A stretch of 44,449 nt of DNA from Chloroflexi bacterium bin125 (GCA_002239025.1 MPNM01000024.1:1-44449); one strand, 5' to 3'; shown: positions 1 through 8,477, numbered from the stretch's first letter. The notes: a model not told the origin generated them from the sequence alone. Made by a program: numbers and translations.

Positions 1-124
1 TCTTCGGACGGCTCAAGCGCTTCCGACGAATCGCCACCCGCTATGACAAACTCGACGTGATCTTCCTCAGCGGAATCTACCTGGCGCTGATCTACGATCT
101 GCTGCCATCGATGTGAACAGGCCC
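1..124 (+). mobile_element. Right end of an IS5-type insertion sequence (partial)
   Basis: The first ~120 bases hold the end of a transposase gene and then probably the end of the element. Read from base 124 leftwards on the minus strand, the sequence begins GGGCCTGTTCACA, which looks like an IS5-type terminus (seen; family judgement from memory). CTAG follows at 124-127 and fits the YTAR-type target of some IS5 elements. The left end lies outside the window, so neither the inverted repeat nor a target duplication can be confirmed. Confidence 0.55.
3..116 (+). CDS. IS5-family transposase, C-terminal fragment
   Basis: Frame 3 is open from the window edge to TGA at 114-116 and gives 37 residues. 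They contain the block RRIATRYDKL followed by a hydrophobic helix (IYLALIYDLL). This is the usual C-terminal signature of IS5-type DDE transposases, downstream of the last catalytic Glu. The rest of the gene lies upstream of the window. The fragment is too short for a subgroup assignment. Its 3' end overlaps the 3' end of the oppositely oriented ImmA-like gene, which suggests the element inserted into that gene. Confidence 0.7.
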   Translation, partial: FGRLKRFRRIATRYDKLDVIFLSGIYLALIYDLLPSM

Positions 125-991
125 TAGGATATTGACGTTCTCCTCTGACCAATCGGTGCCTGTAGGCAGACCCTTCGATTGGATTCGTTCCATTACGAGC
201 GATCGGGGCATTAGAGCTGCCGCAGCAACCCTATTGCAGAATCTCTCGACTTGCCTTGCGTCGCTGTTCTCATGTTCATCGCATATTCCTGACTCACGGC
301 GTAGCAAATGCACGAATTCATGCATCAAAGTGAAGCACTGCGCCTCTTTACTCTCATTAGCGTTCACTGCAATAGCAGGCAATAGGCCAGATGCGAAATT
401 GGAGAACCCGCGGCAATTCAGTCGCTCTTCCTCGGGGGGGGTCAGCTTGCGCAGAAAGACAAGAATGCCTAGGGCTTCGACTCGCCAGCGCCATTGGCGA
501 AATGCCTCAGCTGAATTACCCCATTCCTTCTGAAGAGAGTCTGATACTTCCAGAAGTCGCCGGATCGTCGTGCCTACGCTCTCTGCGTCTTGTTCTGCGG
601 TCACCTGCGGAATTCTCGGCGTGACTTCCAAACCTAGATCGACCGCGAGAGCAGTAGCCAACTCCTGGTCAACTACGGTCGTCGTGATTGCCTGTATCAG
701 TTCAGTCGTTCGGCGGGGTGACTGCCCGCCCACAGTCCGAAAATCAGTATCAACACCCCGTTCGTGTGGTGGGTTTCGCAAAATGAGGTTTGTGGCCGAA
801 AGCTGATAAGCTTTGGTCATCTTCTCCAGTAACTCGGGCTCTATAGCGTGGATTCCCGTCTCGTACTCGGCGAGCCTCTCATCCGCGAGGCCGAGAGCTT
901 TCGCTGCCTGCGCACGGTCCAGCCCCCAGCGCTCCCTTGCCCAGGCAAGCACCTCGCCATTAGCTAGGACTGGCTGCCGCGCAGTCGCCAT
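92..991 (-). CDS. XRE-family HTH and ImmA/IrrE metallopeptidase, truncated by an IS
   Basis: The 299-residue product has an N-terminal helix-turn-helix of XRE type (about residues 10-65) and an ImmA/IrrE-type zinc peptidase domain with HEFVH at 224-228. Proteins of this architecture usually bind DNA through the HTH and cleave a repressor or partner, in phage, ICE, toxin-antitoxin or stress control (family knowledge). The start is ATG at 989-991, preceded by a purine-rich GGGGAGAGG. Such proteins are usually about 350-400 residues. Here the family sequence stops just after a Trp-Ser-Glu-Glu motif, and the last ~10 residues are translated from the IS end. The gene is therefore probably 3'-truncated and may be non-functional. 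No partner toxin gene is visible beside it. Confidence 0.8.
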   Translation of the reverse strand: MATARQPVLANGEVLAWARERWGLDRAQAAKALGLADERLAEYETGIHAIEPELLEKMTKAYQLSATNLILRNPPHERGVDTDFRTVGGQSPRRTTELIQAITTTVVDQELATALAVDLGLEVTPRIPQVTAEQDAESVGTTIRRLLEVSDSLQKEWGNSAEAFRQWRWRVEALGILVFLRKLTPPEEERLNCRGFSNFASGLLPAIAVNANESKEAQCFTLMHEFVHLLRRESGICDEHENSDARQVERFCNRVAAAALMPRSLVMERIQSKGLPTGTDWSEENVNILGPVHIDGSRS

Positions 992-1218
992 TGCCTCTCC
1001 CCTCGCGGACTATCGTACCTGCTCTATCTTTCGTGGTTCGGGGCCCCGTTCTTCCTTTATGCATAGCATCATCTACGCCACCTTGAGGTCGGCGAAAACC
1101 AATTCCTGACGGAGGCGTTACCTCGTCCTCAGCCACTACCGAGCACTCGCCGCCAGCGACACCTCGGCCGTCATCGCCGAGCAACCCCAACCCCTTGATC
1201 TCTCTAGAATGAGAACAC

Positions 1219-1548
1219 ATGTCTCAGCGAGAGGTCGCTCCCATGCCCAATCCCTTCTACTTCCGAGCCGCTATGAACCGGCTTTCCCGACTCGCCGGAC
1301 CTCAGAATCCGCCTGCTGTCCGGCTGGCCGCCACGGTCAGGCTGGCCCGTGTGCTCTTGGTCGACACTCCCCGTGCCCGGTTGGCGCAGCAGTTGCTCCA
1401 GCAAGCCAACCCGTTCGAGTTCGCCCGACACAAGCTCCGCGAACTCTACGACCGCGCCGACTCACCCTGTCCGGAGCCCTGCGGCGGAGCCGACGCGCCC
1501 CGCCTCGCAGAGGAAGAACCTCTCGACGAACCCGAAGACCCCTTGTAA
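1219..1548 (+). CDS. Small hypothetical protein, Arg/Leu-rich with acidic tail
   Basis: I do not recognise this 109-residue protein. It has a basic, alanine/leucine/arginine-rich helical body (about residues 15-85) and a Pro/Glu/Asp-rich tail. No signal peptide, membrane segment or cysteine motif is visible except one CPEPC near the end. Two starts are possible. ATG 1219 has a TAGAAT box 8 nt upstream, like the leaderless genes here. ATG 1243 has a weak GAGAGG upstream. Codon use is GC-rich like the neighbours. The gene stands alone between the ImmA-like gene and the convergent TPR gene. Confidence 0.5.
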   Translation: MSQREVAPMPNPFYFRAAMNRLSRLAGPQNPPAVRLAATVRLARVLLVDTPRARLAQQLLQQANPFEFARHKLRELYDRADSPCPEPCGGADAPRLAEEEPLDEPEDPL

Positions 1549-1633
1549 TCCAGTGAGCCGAATCCGCCCCATTATTTTTTTCGCAGCCATTCAACAGACC
1601 CTGACTCCGCAGGGTCTGGCCAACCACGCCCGA

Positions 1634-3322
1634 CTAGTCGCAGCACTCCTCTTCGACATCGAGGCGACAGAAGCAGGAGGCTTGGACGGTGGTGTCGGCT
1701 CTTGCCTGGGCCAGGTTTAGGCGTTGCCTGGCGACTCCGGCTAGTTCTTCCTGACCGGTTCTTTCCAGGCACTCGACGTATCCGCTCAGGCTCCAGACGT
1801 TGTCGAGATGCTGTCTTGGACGGCTGACCTGTGAGTCGTAGCCGAGGTCGGCTCGGTAGACGTCAAGCGCCTGCTCAACCTGCCCCTGTTCCAGCAGCAG
1901 TGCGCCTAGCGCGTGGCGGACGGGCTGCATCCAGCCCCAGGGCTCGTCGTAGTGCAGGTGGTCGTCAAGCTCGACCGCGTGGCGCAGGTGCGCGAAGGCG
2001 GCGTCGAACTCGCCCTGTCGGTAGGCAATCTCGCCGCGCATCATCTCCTGCGCGATCTCGAGGATGTCACGAGAGGGGTTGTTGAACTGATACCGAGTCT
2101 CGGGAACCAGCGCATAGGCGCGATCGAACTCCGCCGCCTCGGCGACCGCCTCATCGGTGCGGCCCAGCGTCGCCAGGGCAATCGCGCGGGCGTAGCGCAT
2201 GGTTGCGGTGGTGACGCAATAGAGAGCGCGATCCTCGGGCAGGTCCTGCTCCAGGATCTCCTCCCACTTGCCGAAACGGACCAGCACATGCTGGTCGATC
2301 GGCACGAACGCCTCCAGCCAGTCGGCCATGTTGGGCGACTCCATCCTCAGCAGTTGCTCGGGAATGACCTCCTGCATGGCACGCGCCGTCTCGATCGCCG
2401 GCCCGAACTGGCCGAGGAACATCGCGCCGTAGATCTTGAAGTGATAGTTGTGACAGCGATACATCGTGTAGAAGTTGAATGGCCCACGCGCTTCGAGGTA
2501 CGGGCGGTCGGCCTGGATCGCCCGCTCATTCCAGTTGACGACGTTCAGATAATCGCCGCAGAGCACGTCGATGTGCGTCGCCATGTGCTGCAGGTGTCCG
2601 GAGTGCGGTGCAAACCCGCGCAACTGGTCGGCGGCCCGCAACGCCTGCTCGGGGAACGGCGACATCTCCATCAAGTGGATGTACATGTGCAGAATGCCGG
2701 GATGCGGCGGCTCACCGCAATGAGCGATGTGGTCCATCGCGCCCTCGAGCACCGCGCGCGCCTCGACCGTGTCGGCGCTGTCGGCCGGCTCGCCCAATGT
2801 CAGATCCCACAGAGACCAGGGAGTGCGGTTCATCAACGCTTCGGCAAACAGCGATGCGATGTCGGAATCGTCCGAATGTTCGCGGTAGACGTCACGCATG
2901 GCGTCGGCATAGTCGTCGACCCAGGGCATCATGTCGTCGAGCGGTTGCGTCTGTGGATATCGGCGCTGCAGAGCCGCAATCAGGTCGCGCTCGGCGCGCG
3001 TGCAACTGGAAGAAAGAGACACTGCGAGGTTGGTCTCCTCGAATGCCGTCTTCAGCGCATTGGCAACCTCTTTGCCGCCGAACGCCTCCCAGGGCTTGTT
3101 GTAGTTGGGCCCAATCGCATAGGCGATGCCCCAGTGAGCCATGGCGCAGTCGGGGTCGGCCTCGACCGCCTGTCGGAAGCAGTAGACCGCCTCGTCGTGG
3201 TTGAATCCATAGGTCCAGATCAAACCGCGATCAAACCAGAGCTGAGCTTCGCGAGAAGATGTCGTGATGGTCCGGCTGTAGGAGCCCAGGTCGTAGTCGT
3301 ATGACATGGTGCAGATCTTCAC
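1634..3322 (-). CDS. Tetratricopeptide-repeat protein
   Basis: This is a 562-residue soluble protein with several TPR-like helical pairs. The clearest are an N-terminal segment with the pattern W-F-DRGL..YGFNHDEA..CF..A...DP.CA.AHWGIAYA (about 30-70) and C-terminal units around residues 370-500. There is no signal peptide or membrane segment. The ORF opens at GTG 3322, but ATG at 3305-3307, five codons later, is equally possible and gives an N-terminus starting MSYDYDLG. TPR folds mediate protein-protein contacts, so no specific partner can be named. The gene is single and faces the small hypothetical gene; its promoter region is shared with the divergent HicBA module. Confidence 0.7.
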   Translation of the reverse strand: MKICTMSYDYDLGSYSRTITTSSREAQLWFDRGLIWTYGFNHDEAVYCFRQAVEADPDCAMAHWGIAYAIGPNYNKPWEAFGGKEVANALKTAFEETNLAVSLSSSCTRAERDLIAALQRRYPQTQPLDDMMPWVDDYADAMRDVYREHSDDSDIASLFAEALMNRTPWSLWDLTLGEPADSADTVEARAVLEGAMDHIAHCGEPPHPGILHMYIHLMEMSPFPEQALRAADQLRGFAPHSGHLQHMATHIDVLCGDYLNVVNWNERAIQADRPYLEARGPFNFYTMYRCHNYHFKIYGAMFLGQFGPAIETARAMQEVIPEQLLRMESPNMADWLEAFVPIDQHVLVRFGKWEEILEQDLPEDRALYCVTTATMRYARAIALATLGRTDEAVAEAAEFDRAYALVPETRYQFNNPSRDILEIAQEMMRGEIAYRQGEFDAAFAHLRHAVELDDHLHYDEPWGWMQPVRHALGALLLEQGQVEQALDVYRADLGYDSQVSRPRQHLDNVWSLSGYVECLERTGQEELAGVARQRLNLAQARADTTVQASCFCRLDVEEECCD

Positions 3323-3434
3323 ATTCCTGAGTCAAGGCGGCCGCTCTCTGGATCGTAGTGCGCGGCGCGGCGGAGAAACCTCAGCGTTCGTTCTCGAACC
3401 GACATCCTGATAATCTGATGTTCAGGAGATCACC

Positions 3435-3734
3435 GTGCAACGCCTAACCCTCACCGCTGACATCTACCTGCAGGACGGATGGTATATCTCGCGCTGCTCA
3501 GCATTGGGAATCGGCAGTCAGGGTGAGACGATCGAACACGCACGGGAGATGCTGATCGAGGCAGTGGAACTGACCCTGGAAGACATGGGTCAACGGGAAT
3601 ATGAGGGCCGTCTGAGCGGAGCCTATTTCTCCAATAGCGCCTTCACCGAAAAAGAAGTACTTGAGGGTTGTGAGTTCGTCGAAAGCTCCTCGATCACAGT
3701 CAATGCCGACTTGCCCTTCGTCCTGACGCGCTAA
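3435..3734 (+). CDS. hicB: HicB-type antitoxin
   Basis: The 99-residue protein has a HicB/UPF0150-type partial RNase H fold: an N-terminal strand, a W-Y-I-S-R-C segment, then G.GSQGETIEHAR.ML.EA, the family signature helix. HicB proteins neutralise the HicA mRNA interferase and often autoregulate (family knowledge). The start is GTG 3435, with AGGAG at 3424-3428. The hicA gene starts 2 bp after this stop, so the pair is co-transcribed, antitoxin first. No clear C-terminal DNA-binding helix-turn-helix can be assigned. A second HicBA pair lies at 20558-21074. Confidence 0.8.
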   Translation: MQRLTLTADIYLQDGWYISRCSALGIGSQGETIEHAREMLIEAVELTLEDMGQREYEGRLSGAYFSNSAFTEKEVLEGCEFVESSSITVNADLPFVLTR

Positions 3735-3736
3735 CG

Positions 3737-3946
3737 ATGCGCCCGCTTTCCTGGCGGCAAGTCTGCCGAATTCTGGAGCGACAGGGGTTTGTCTTTCGTC
3801 GGCAACGCGGCAGTCACATGAGATATCGGGGCATGGTCGACGGCAAAGTGAGAGATGTGAGCGTGCCACGTCACAGAACGCTGAAACCAGGCACATTGGC
3901 CGACGTCATTCGCCAGTCAGGACTCCCTCGCGACCTATTCCAGTAG
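3737..3946 (+). CDS. hicA: HicA-type mRNA interferase toxin
   Basis: The 69-residue protein has the HicA double-stranded-RNA-binding-like layout: an N-terminal block LSWRQVCRILERQGF, then RQRGSH with the catalytic His, a strand, and C-terminal VPRHRTLKPGTLADVIRQ. HicA cleaves mRNA in a translation-independent way and is held inactive by HicB (family knowledge). ATG 3737 is 2 bp after hicB. It ends 19 bp before the CaiB gene at 3966, which has its own leaderless-type promoter box. All conserved features are present, so the toxin looks intact. Confidence 0.82.
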   Translation: MRPLSWRQVCRILERQGFVFRRQRGSHMRYRGMVDGKVRDVSVPRHRTLKPGTLADVIRQSGLPRDLFQ

Positions 3947-3952
3947 CCCGCG

Positions 3953-3958
3953 TATCCT
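3953..3958 (+). promoter_or_regulatory. -10-like TATCCT box of a leaderless start (CaiB, 3966)
   Basis: TATCCT lies 7 nt before the ATG, and there is no Shine-Dalgarno sequence in between. Transcription would begin at or next to the start codon. The same arrangement recurs at many first genes in this window. Confidence 0.5.
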
Positions 3959-3965
3959 CCTCTGC

Positions 3966-5153
3966 ATGACTACTGACAACCACCTTCTCCCTCCTCTCGA
4001 CGGCATCGTCGTCATCAATGCTGGACAGATTCTCGCCGCGCCACATTGCGCCACGATGTTGGCCGAGTTTGGCGCCGACGTGATCAAGGTTGAGCGCCCT
4101 GGGACGGGTGAGCCCAACCACGGCACGATCTCCTATGTCCAGGAAAACCGCTCCCAGCGCGGGGTGACATGCAACCTGGCCGACCCTCGAGGCAAAGACC
4201 TGTTCCGACGACTCTGTGAGCGGGCCGATGTGCTGATTGAGAACTTTCGCCCGGGCACGCTGGAGAAGATGGACCTGGCGCCAGACTCGCTGCGTGAGCT
4301 GAATCCGGGGCTCGTAGTGACGCGTGTCTCGGGCTTCGGGCAAACCGGTCCGTATCGCGAGCGGGCTGGCTTCGACCGCGTCGCGCTGGGCTTTGCCGGC
4401 ATGACCTATACGACCGGCTGGGCCGATGGACCTCCGGTGCGTCCCGGCTACATGGTTGCCGACTACAGCGCCGGCGTCTTCGCTGCGATGGGCACGCTGA
4501 TGGCGCTGCGCGCTCGCGACGTCAACGGCGGCGCGGGACAAGACGTCGATGTCGCGCTCTACGAGGCGATCTGGAAGCAGTCGGGCACGCATGCGTCGCA
4601 ATTCTTCCTGACTGGAGAAAATCGCGAGCGCTCCGGCAACTACTGGCCCGGCGTCGTGCCGGCCGAGCAATGGCAAACCGCCGACGCTCACCACCTGATC
4701 ATCAACGCGACCACGCAGGGCACCTTCGTCCGCCTGGTCGAGGCGATGCAGCGTCCCGACCTGCTCACGGACGAGCGCTTCGAGGTCCACCGCGACCGTC
4801 GTCGCAACTACGAGTCGCTGCACGAGATCGTGGGCGAATGGATCGGGTCGATGACGCTGGAGCAGGTCCAGCACCTCTTGGACAAATGCGGTGTCCCGGC
4901 GACGAAGGTCTACGCGACCTCGGACGTGATGGGCGATGAGCACTACCAGGCGCGGGAGCAGATCGTAGATGTGCCGTCGGAGCAGCACGGAGATCTGCCT
5001 CAGCCAGGTATCACGCCGAGGCTGTCGAAGACGCCAGGCGCCGTCAAGCATCGCGCGCCGACACTGGGAGAGCACAATCGCGAAATCTACGGCGAGATGC
5101 TCGGTGTGAGCGACGAGGATCTCGTTGAGCTGTCGGCGGACGGTGTGATCTAG
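3966..5153 (+). CDS. CaiB/BaiF family CoA-transferase
   Basis: This 395-residue class III CoA-transferase has the typical start PLDGIVVINAG.ILAAP, the ...AEFGADVIKVERPGTGEP block, the LIENFRPGTLEKM segment and the C-terminal APTLGEHNREIY. These enzymes move CoA between carboxylic acids through an aspartyl anhydride, as interlocked dimers in the cytosol. At the position of the catalytic Asp of formyl-CoA transferase this protein has Glu200 (VDVALYEA), a change common in uncharacterised subgroups. The substrate cannot be inferred. The gene follows HicBA by 19 bp and precedes the Uma2 gene; the two MaoC-like genes downstream suggest a CoA-thioester pathway. Confidence 0.88.
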   Translation: MTTDNHLLPPLDGIVVINAGQILAAPHCATMLAEFGADVIKVERPGTGEPNHGTISYVQENRSQRGVTCNLADPRGKDLFRRLCERADVLIENFRPGTLEKMDLAPDSLRELNPGLVVTRVSGFGQTGPYRERAGFDRVALGFAGMTYTTGWADGPPVRPGYMVADYSAGVFAAMGTLMALRARDVNGGAGQDVDVALYEAIWKQSGTHASQFFLTGENRERSGNYWPGVVPAEQWQTADAHHLIINATTQGTFVRLVEAMQRPDLLTDERFEVHRDRRRNYESLHEIVGEWIGSMTLEQVQHLLDKCGVPATKVYATSDVMGDEHYQAREQIVDVPSEQHGDLPQPGITPRLSKTPGAVKHRAPTLGEHNREIYGEMLGVSDEDLVELSADGVI

Positions 5154-5196
5154 GGACTCACGCATTGCTACGATCTCGGCAAGCCTTGGAGATGGC

Positions 5197-5844
5197 ATGA
5201 TCACCACCGCTCCTGCCGACGCACCACCACTCCCCGGTCTGATCCGCATCGGTTGCGGCCTCGGATCGATCAGCGACGAGGAACTCGAACGCATATGTGA
5301 AGAGAACCCAGGATGGAAGTTCGAGCTCGACGAAGACGGGGAGTTGGTGATCAACGTGTACGCCGGTGACGAGAGTGCAGATGTGGGCTCGGAACTGGGC
5401 CGGCAAGTCGGCAACTGGCGAGTCGGCGGAGGCGGAGGGCGAGCTCGCGACGCGAGCGCTGGCTACCGCATGACCGATGCGGATGGACGTACTCGTTTGT
5501 TGGAGCCGGATGTCTCCTGGGTGAGTCCTGAACGGCTGGCCGCGGCCACACGCGAAGACGTGAAGGGCGCGATGTCGTTCAATCCAGACTTCGTCGTCGA
5601 AGTCCGCTCGCCCAGCGATAGTTTGAGCAATCAACAGACCAAGATGGAAATCTGGATGCACTTCGGCGTTCGCCTCGGCTGGCTTGTCGATCTGGATGCC
5701 TGCAACGTCTGGATCTACCGACCGGAGCAGGAACCGCAACTGCTAGAGCGTCCGTCGACGCTTGACGGCGAAGACGTGCTCGTCGGACTGGAAGTCGATT
5801 GCGCAGAAATCTGGCGGCTCGCCGACGATGCGAACGCTGACTGA
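5197..5844 (+). CDS. Uma2 family (DUF820) PD-(D/E)XK nuclease-like protein
   Basis: The 215-residue protein has the Uma2/DUF820 pattern: a central EPDVSWVS segment, then PDFVVEVRSPSDS and QQTKMEIWMHFGVRLGWLVD, which supply the Asp, Glu-x-x-(Ser) and Lys positions of a restriction-endonuclease-like core, and a C-terminal IYRPEQ..QLL. These proteins are abundant in cyanobacteria and Chloroflexota and have been linked to mobile DNA, but their role is unknown. ATG 5197 has GGAG 5 nt upstream. The gene sits between CaiB and MaoC-like genes in the same direction, with 43 and 18 bp gaps, but a metabolic link is unlikely. Confidence 0.8.
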   Translation: MITTAPADAPPLPGLIRIGCGLGSISDEELERICEENPGWKFELDEDGELVINVYAGDESADVGSELGRQVGNWRVGGGGGRARDASAGYRMTDADGRTRLLEPDVSWVSPERLAAATREDVKGAMSFNPDFVVEVRSPSDSLSNQQTKMEIWMHFGVRLGWLVDLDACNVWIYRPEQEPQLLERPSTLDGEDVLVGLEVDCAEIWRLADDANAD

Positions 5845-5862
5845 ACTCGAAGGACGACCAAC

Positions 5863-6678
5863 TTGACTACCGCGACTGTTGAACGAACCATTACCGCATT
5901 TCTCGACGGCGACGACTCGCTGGAGATTGGCAACATCATTCACTCGACCGAGGGCGCCGCTCGCTTTGGCTATACGGGTCCGCTGGTCGGCGGAACCACT
6001 GTCTACTCCTGGTCGGTGGCTGCGCTGGTCGAGGCTCTGGGCGACGCCTGGCTGGACGAGGGCTGGGTTGAGTTCCAGATTCGCAAACCCGTCTACCCGG
6101 ACGAGGTGATCACGACGCGTGTCACGCCCAATGACAATGATGTCGAGTTCATGATGATCAAGCACAGCGGCGATATCGCTGTTCGAGGTACGGCAGGGCT
6201 CGGGATCGCCGACTTCAACACCGAGATCACTTCAGCAACGAATCGGACGCCGCAGCCCGAACGACCAGAGCGGCCGTTCATCACTCGCGACGTCGCGCCG
6301 CTCGGTGAAGACCTGCCGGCGATGGCGATCGATCTGAGTGCCGCCGAAGCAGCACGGTATGCGGAAGAGAAGGCCAGCGACTTTGATCCGCTCTGGCACG
6401 AGGCGAACGCCCACGTCCATCCGGGTTGGATCGCCCAGCGAGCCAATGCGCTGCTCGCCCACACCTGGCGCTACACCGCGATTCATGCCTCCAGCCAGAT
6501 TCAGCACCTCGCACCGGTCCATCCCGACCAGCAACTCTTGGTCAGCGGACGGCTCGAATCGGGCTATCAGCGCAAGGGCCACGAGTATGCCGTCATCGAC
6601 CTGACAATCACCTCGGAGGATGGCCAAGAACTGGTGCGCATGCGCCAGCCGACCATCTATCAGGTGGGGGAACGCTAA
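5863..6678 (+). CDS. MaoC-like (hot-dog fold) protein, paralog 1
   Basis: The 271-residue protein begins at TTG 5863 with AAGGA about 9 nt upstream. The N-terminal half has a MaoC/hot-dog layout (IIHSTEGAARFGYTGPLVGG, then a helix, then KPVYPDEVITTRV). The C-terminal half is a second hot-dog-like unit (HPGWIAQRANALL...IHASSQIQHLAPVHPDQQLLVSGRL...GHEYAVIDLTITSEDG). Double-hot-dog MaoC proteins hydrate enoyl-CoA thioesters, and some act on mesaconyl-type acids. The classical hydratase-2 catalytic motif is not clear, so the activity is uncertain. It is a close paralog of the next gene, 5 bp downstream. Confidence 0.65.
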   Translation: MTTATVERTITAFLDGDDSLEIGNIIHSTEGAARFGYTGPLVGGTTVYSWSVAALVEALGDAWLDEGWVEFQIRKPVYPDEVITTRVTPNDNDVEFMMIKHSGDIAVRGTAGLGIADFNTEITSATNRTPQPERPERPFITRDVAPLGEDLPAMAIDLSAAEAARYAEEKASDFDPLWHEANAHVHPGWIAQRANALLAHTWRYTAIHASSQIQHLAPVHPDQQLLVSGRLESGYQRKGHEYAVIDLTITSEDGQELVRMRQPTIYQVGER

Positions 6679-6683
6679 ACATT

Positions 6684-7541
6684 ATGACCACCCCAACAAT
6701 CGAACGCTCGATCACAGCTTTCCTCGACGGCGAGGATTCGCTGGAGATCGACAACATCATCCACTCGACCGAGGGTGCGGCGCACTTTGGATTCGAAGGT
6801 GCGCTGGTAGGAGGCGTGACGGTCTACTCCTGGGCTGTGCCGGCGTTGATCGAGGGACTTGGCGAGGAGTGGCTGGACTCGGGCTGGATCGACTTCCGCC
6901 TGCGCCGGCCTGTCTATCCAGGCGACGAAATCACAACGCGCGTTTTCCCGCTTCCCCCCTCCGGGGGGAAGCTGCCGCAGGCTGAAGGGGGGTCCTCGAG
7001 CATCGAGTTCAGCATGTCCAAAGCCGACGGCGAAGTCTGCATCGCCGGAACGGCCGGGCTCGGCCGCGCCGAGTTCTACGCCGACCTCGCCGTCGCGCAG
7101 GACCGCAGCCCGGTTCCCCCTGCCGATCCTCCAACGCTGCTCACTCCGCAGAATCTGCCGATCGGCGAGGATCTGCCGGCGATGGCAGTTCCGATGTCGA
7201 TCGAGGATGCCGCCGACTACGCCGACCAGTTCGCGCGCGATCCTCATGCTCGCTGGCGGGGCGAGAACGCGCGTCTGCACCCTGGCTGGATCGCGGGGCG
7301 CTGCGTCCGCCTGACCAAACACATGTACAACTATCCGGCGGGCATCCACGCCGGCAGCCAGATTCAGATGCTTGCGCCCGCGAAGGCAGGCCAAACCCTC
7401 GTCGTCTCGGGCCACGTGACCGACGGCTACCGTCGCAAGTTGCACGAGTACTGCCTGCTTGACGTGACCATCAGCTCAGAGTCGGGCGAGGACCTGGCGA
7501 GGCTCCGGCATCGGACGATCTACCAGGTCGGCGGCGGCTAG
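6684..7541 (+). CDS. MaoC-like (hot-dog fold) protein, paralog 2, with an in-frame repeat insertion
   Basis: This 285-residue protein starts at ATG 6684 (MTTPTIERSITAF, aligning with the start of paralog 1). A longer upstream reading frame exists, but it runs through paralog 1. The two proteins align along their whole length. The exception is an extra ~15 residues here after ITTRV, reading PLPPSGGKLPQAEGGSS. These are the translation of a type A palindromic repeat at 6947-6997 that is absent from paralog 1. The insertion falls between two strands of the first hot-dog unit and keeps the frame. Function is as uncertain as for paralog 1; the two may form a heterodimer (inference). Confidence 0.68.
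   Translation: MTTPTIERSITAFLDGEDSLEIDNIIHSTEGAAHFGFEGALVGGVTVYSWAVPALIEGLGEEWLDSGWIDFRLRRPVYPGDEITTRVFPLPPSGGKLPQAEGGSSSIEFSMSKADGEVCIAGTAGLGRAEFYADLAVAQDRSPVPPADPPTLLTPQNLPIGEDLPAMAVPMSIEDAADYADQFARDPHARWRGENARLHPGWIAGRCVRLTKHMYNYPAGIHAGSQIQMLAPAKAGQTLVVSGHVTDGYRRKLHEYCLLDVTISSESGEDLARLRHRTIYQVGGG
6947..6997 (+). repeat. Type A palindromic repeat inside the MaoC-like paralog 2 gene
   Basis: A C-rich arm (CTTCCCCCCTCC) is followed by GGGGGGAAG, GCTGCCGCAGGCTGA and AGGGGGG. This matches the repeats at 11737, 12982, 17180 and 37164. It adds 15-16 codons without a stop. Confidence 0.8.
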
Positions 7542-7682
7542 TTGCAAAGCACCCCTCCGTCTCTGCCGCGCTCCGATGCGGCCATCTCGCTGCATGTGGC
7601 ACAGACAACCGGGCTCGAATCAGCGAGATACCCAAGGATGTTTCGTGGGGCGTGGTACTGCTGAGCGAAGCTGGACTGCGCT

Positions 7683-8270
7683 CTAACTCAGCCAGCGGCG
7701 CCAGACGATCCAACAGATTGCGAACACGACTCCGAACGCACCGGCGATGTAGATGAATAGTCGAACAATGTCGACCAACGGCTGGTGATAGGTAATCCTC
7801 ACCTGCAGTGGGCTCATGTAGAGCCAGTCCTCGCTTTGAAACTCTTCCATCGTGATCGGTTCAGGTCGGGGGAAGCGGGTGCTGTCCCAGGTACGATTCG
7901 GCTTGATCACGCGCAGGCCGAGCTTGATCTCGTCATCCGAGAGACCCCGGATTGTGATCCGCACCTTGCTTGGCGCGTTCTCGCGATCGTTCGAAAGTGT
8001 GATCGGCTCGCTGTAGATCGAGCGCGGACGATTGACCAGGGAGAAGTCGAGATCGGGACCGTCCGCTTCATAGAACCGCTCAACGCCCACGTGGTCGGTC
8101 TCGAGCACGCCCAGCTCGGCGCGGTGCTCATCGATGTTGCGGATGGCGATCTGCACCTGGGTCACGCGACTCGGCTTGTCGACGCCAAACGCCCAGATGC
8201 CAGCGCCGATGATGGCACCGACAATCGCTACCAGCACCCAGGCCGCCAAGTTAAGGTCGGGAATCTTCAT
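7683..8270 (-). CDS. Membrane-anchored hypothetical protein with two terminal TM helices
   Basis: I do not recognise this 195-residue protein. It has an N-terminal membrane helix (about residues 9-28), an extracytoplasmic-type beta-rich middle of ~130 residues with no cysteines, and a C-terminal membrane helix (about 168-190) ending in a basic tail. Both ends would be cytoplasmic and the middle outside. The start ATG 8270 has a TAAGCT box exactly 6 nt upstream and no Shine-Dalgarno, like other first genes here. It converges with the MaoC genes and diverges from the MFS gene across a 300-bp repeat-bearing gap. Confidence 0.6.
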   Translation of the reverse strand: MKIPDLNLAAWVLVAIVGAIIGAGIWAFGVDKPSRVTQVQIAIRNIDEHRAELGVLETDHVGVERFYEADGPDLDFSLVNRPRSIYSEPITLSNDRENAPSKVRITIRGLSDDEIKLGLRVIKPNRTWDSTRFPRPEPITMEEFQSEDWLYMSPLQVRITYHQPLVDIVRLFIYIAGAFGVVFAICWIVWRRWLS

Positions 8271-8276
8271 CGAGTC

Positions 8277-8282
8277 AGCTTA
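8277..8282 (-). promoter_or_regulatory. -10-like TAAGCT box of a leaderless start (8270)
   Basis: On the minus strand TAAGCT is followed by 6 nt and then the ATG, with no ribosome-binding site. Confidence 0.45.
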
Positions 8283-8330
8283 TCGAGGGATCGCGTGGGC
8301 GCTAGGGCATTTCTGAGCAGCAAGGAAGCT

Positions 8331-8477
8331 GTCATTCCCGCGCTCCGGGGCGGGAATGAAGTCATCTGCTCGACTGGCGCTCCGAGATGTCCTCCGTCCG
8401 CGGCAAACTGTTTGGCGACCTCTGTCCGCCGACTAGCGCGCTGCGAGATACCCGCGACGGAGCGCAGGTATGACGGA
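8331..8477. repeat. Pair of type C REP-like palindromes, inverted
   Basis: The first copy (8331-8365) reads GTCATTCCCGCGCTCC and then GGGCGGGAATGAA. The second (8442-8477) is in the opposite sense: GAGATACCCGCGACGG, then AGCGCAGGTATGAC. Each can form a hairpin. The pair fills most of the 300-bp gap 8271-8570, where no gene is visible. Equivalent pairs occur at 9987-10136 and 15808-15906. Confidence 0.7.

Noticed and set aside
1913-3304. A 463-residue open frame on the plus strand
   Set aside because: It is the antisense shadow of the TPR gene.
3906-5414. A 502-residue open frame on the minus strand
   Set aside because: It is antisense to the CaiB gene and to the Uma2 gene, has no family features and is explained by GC-rich codon bias.
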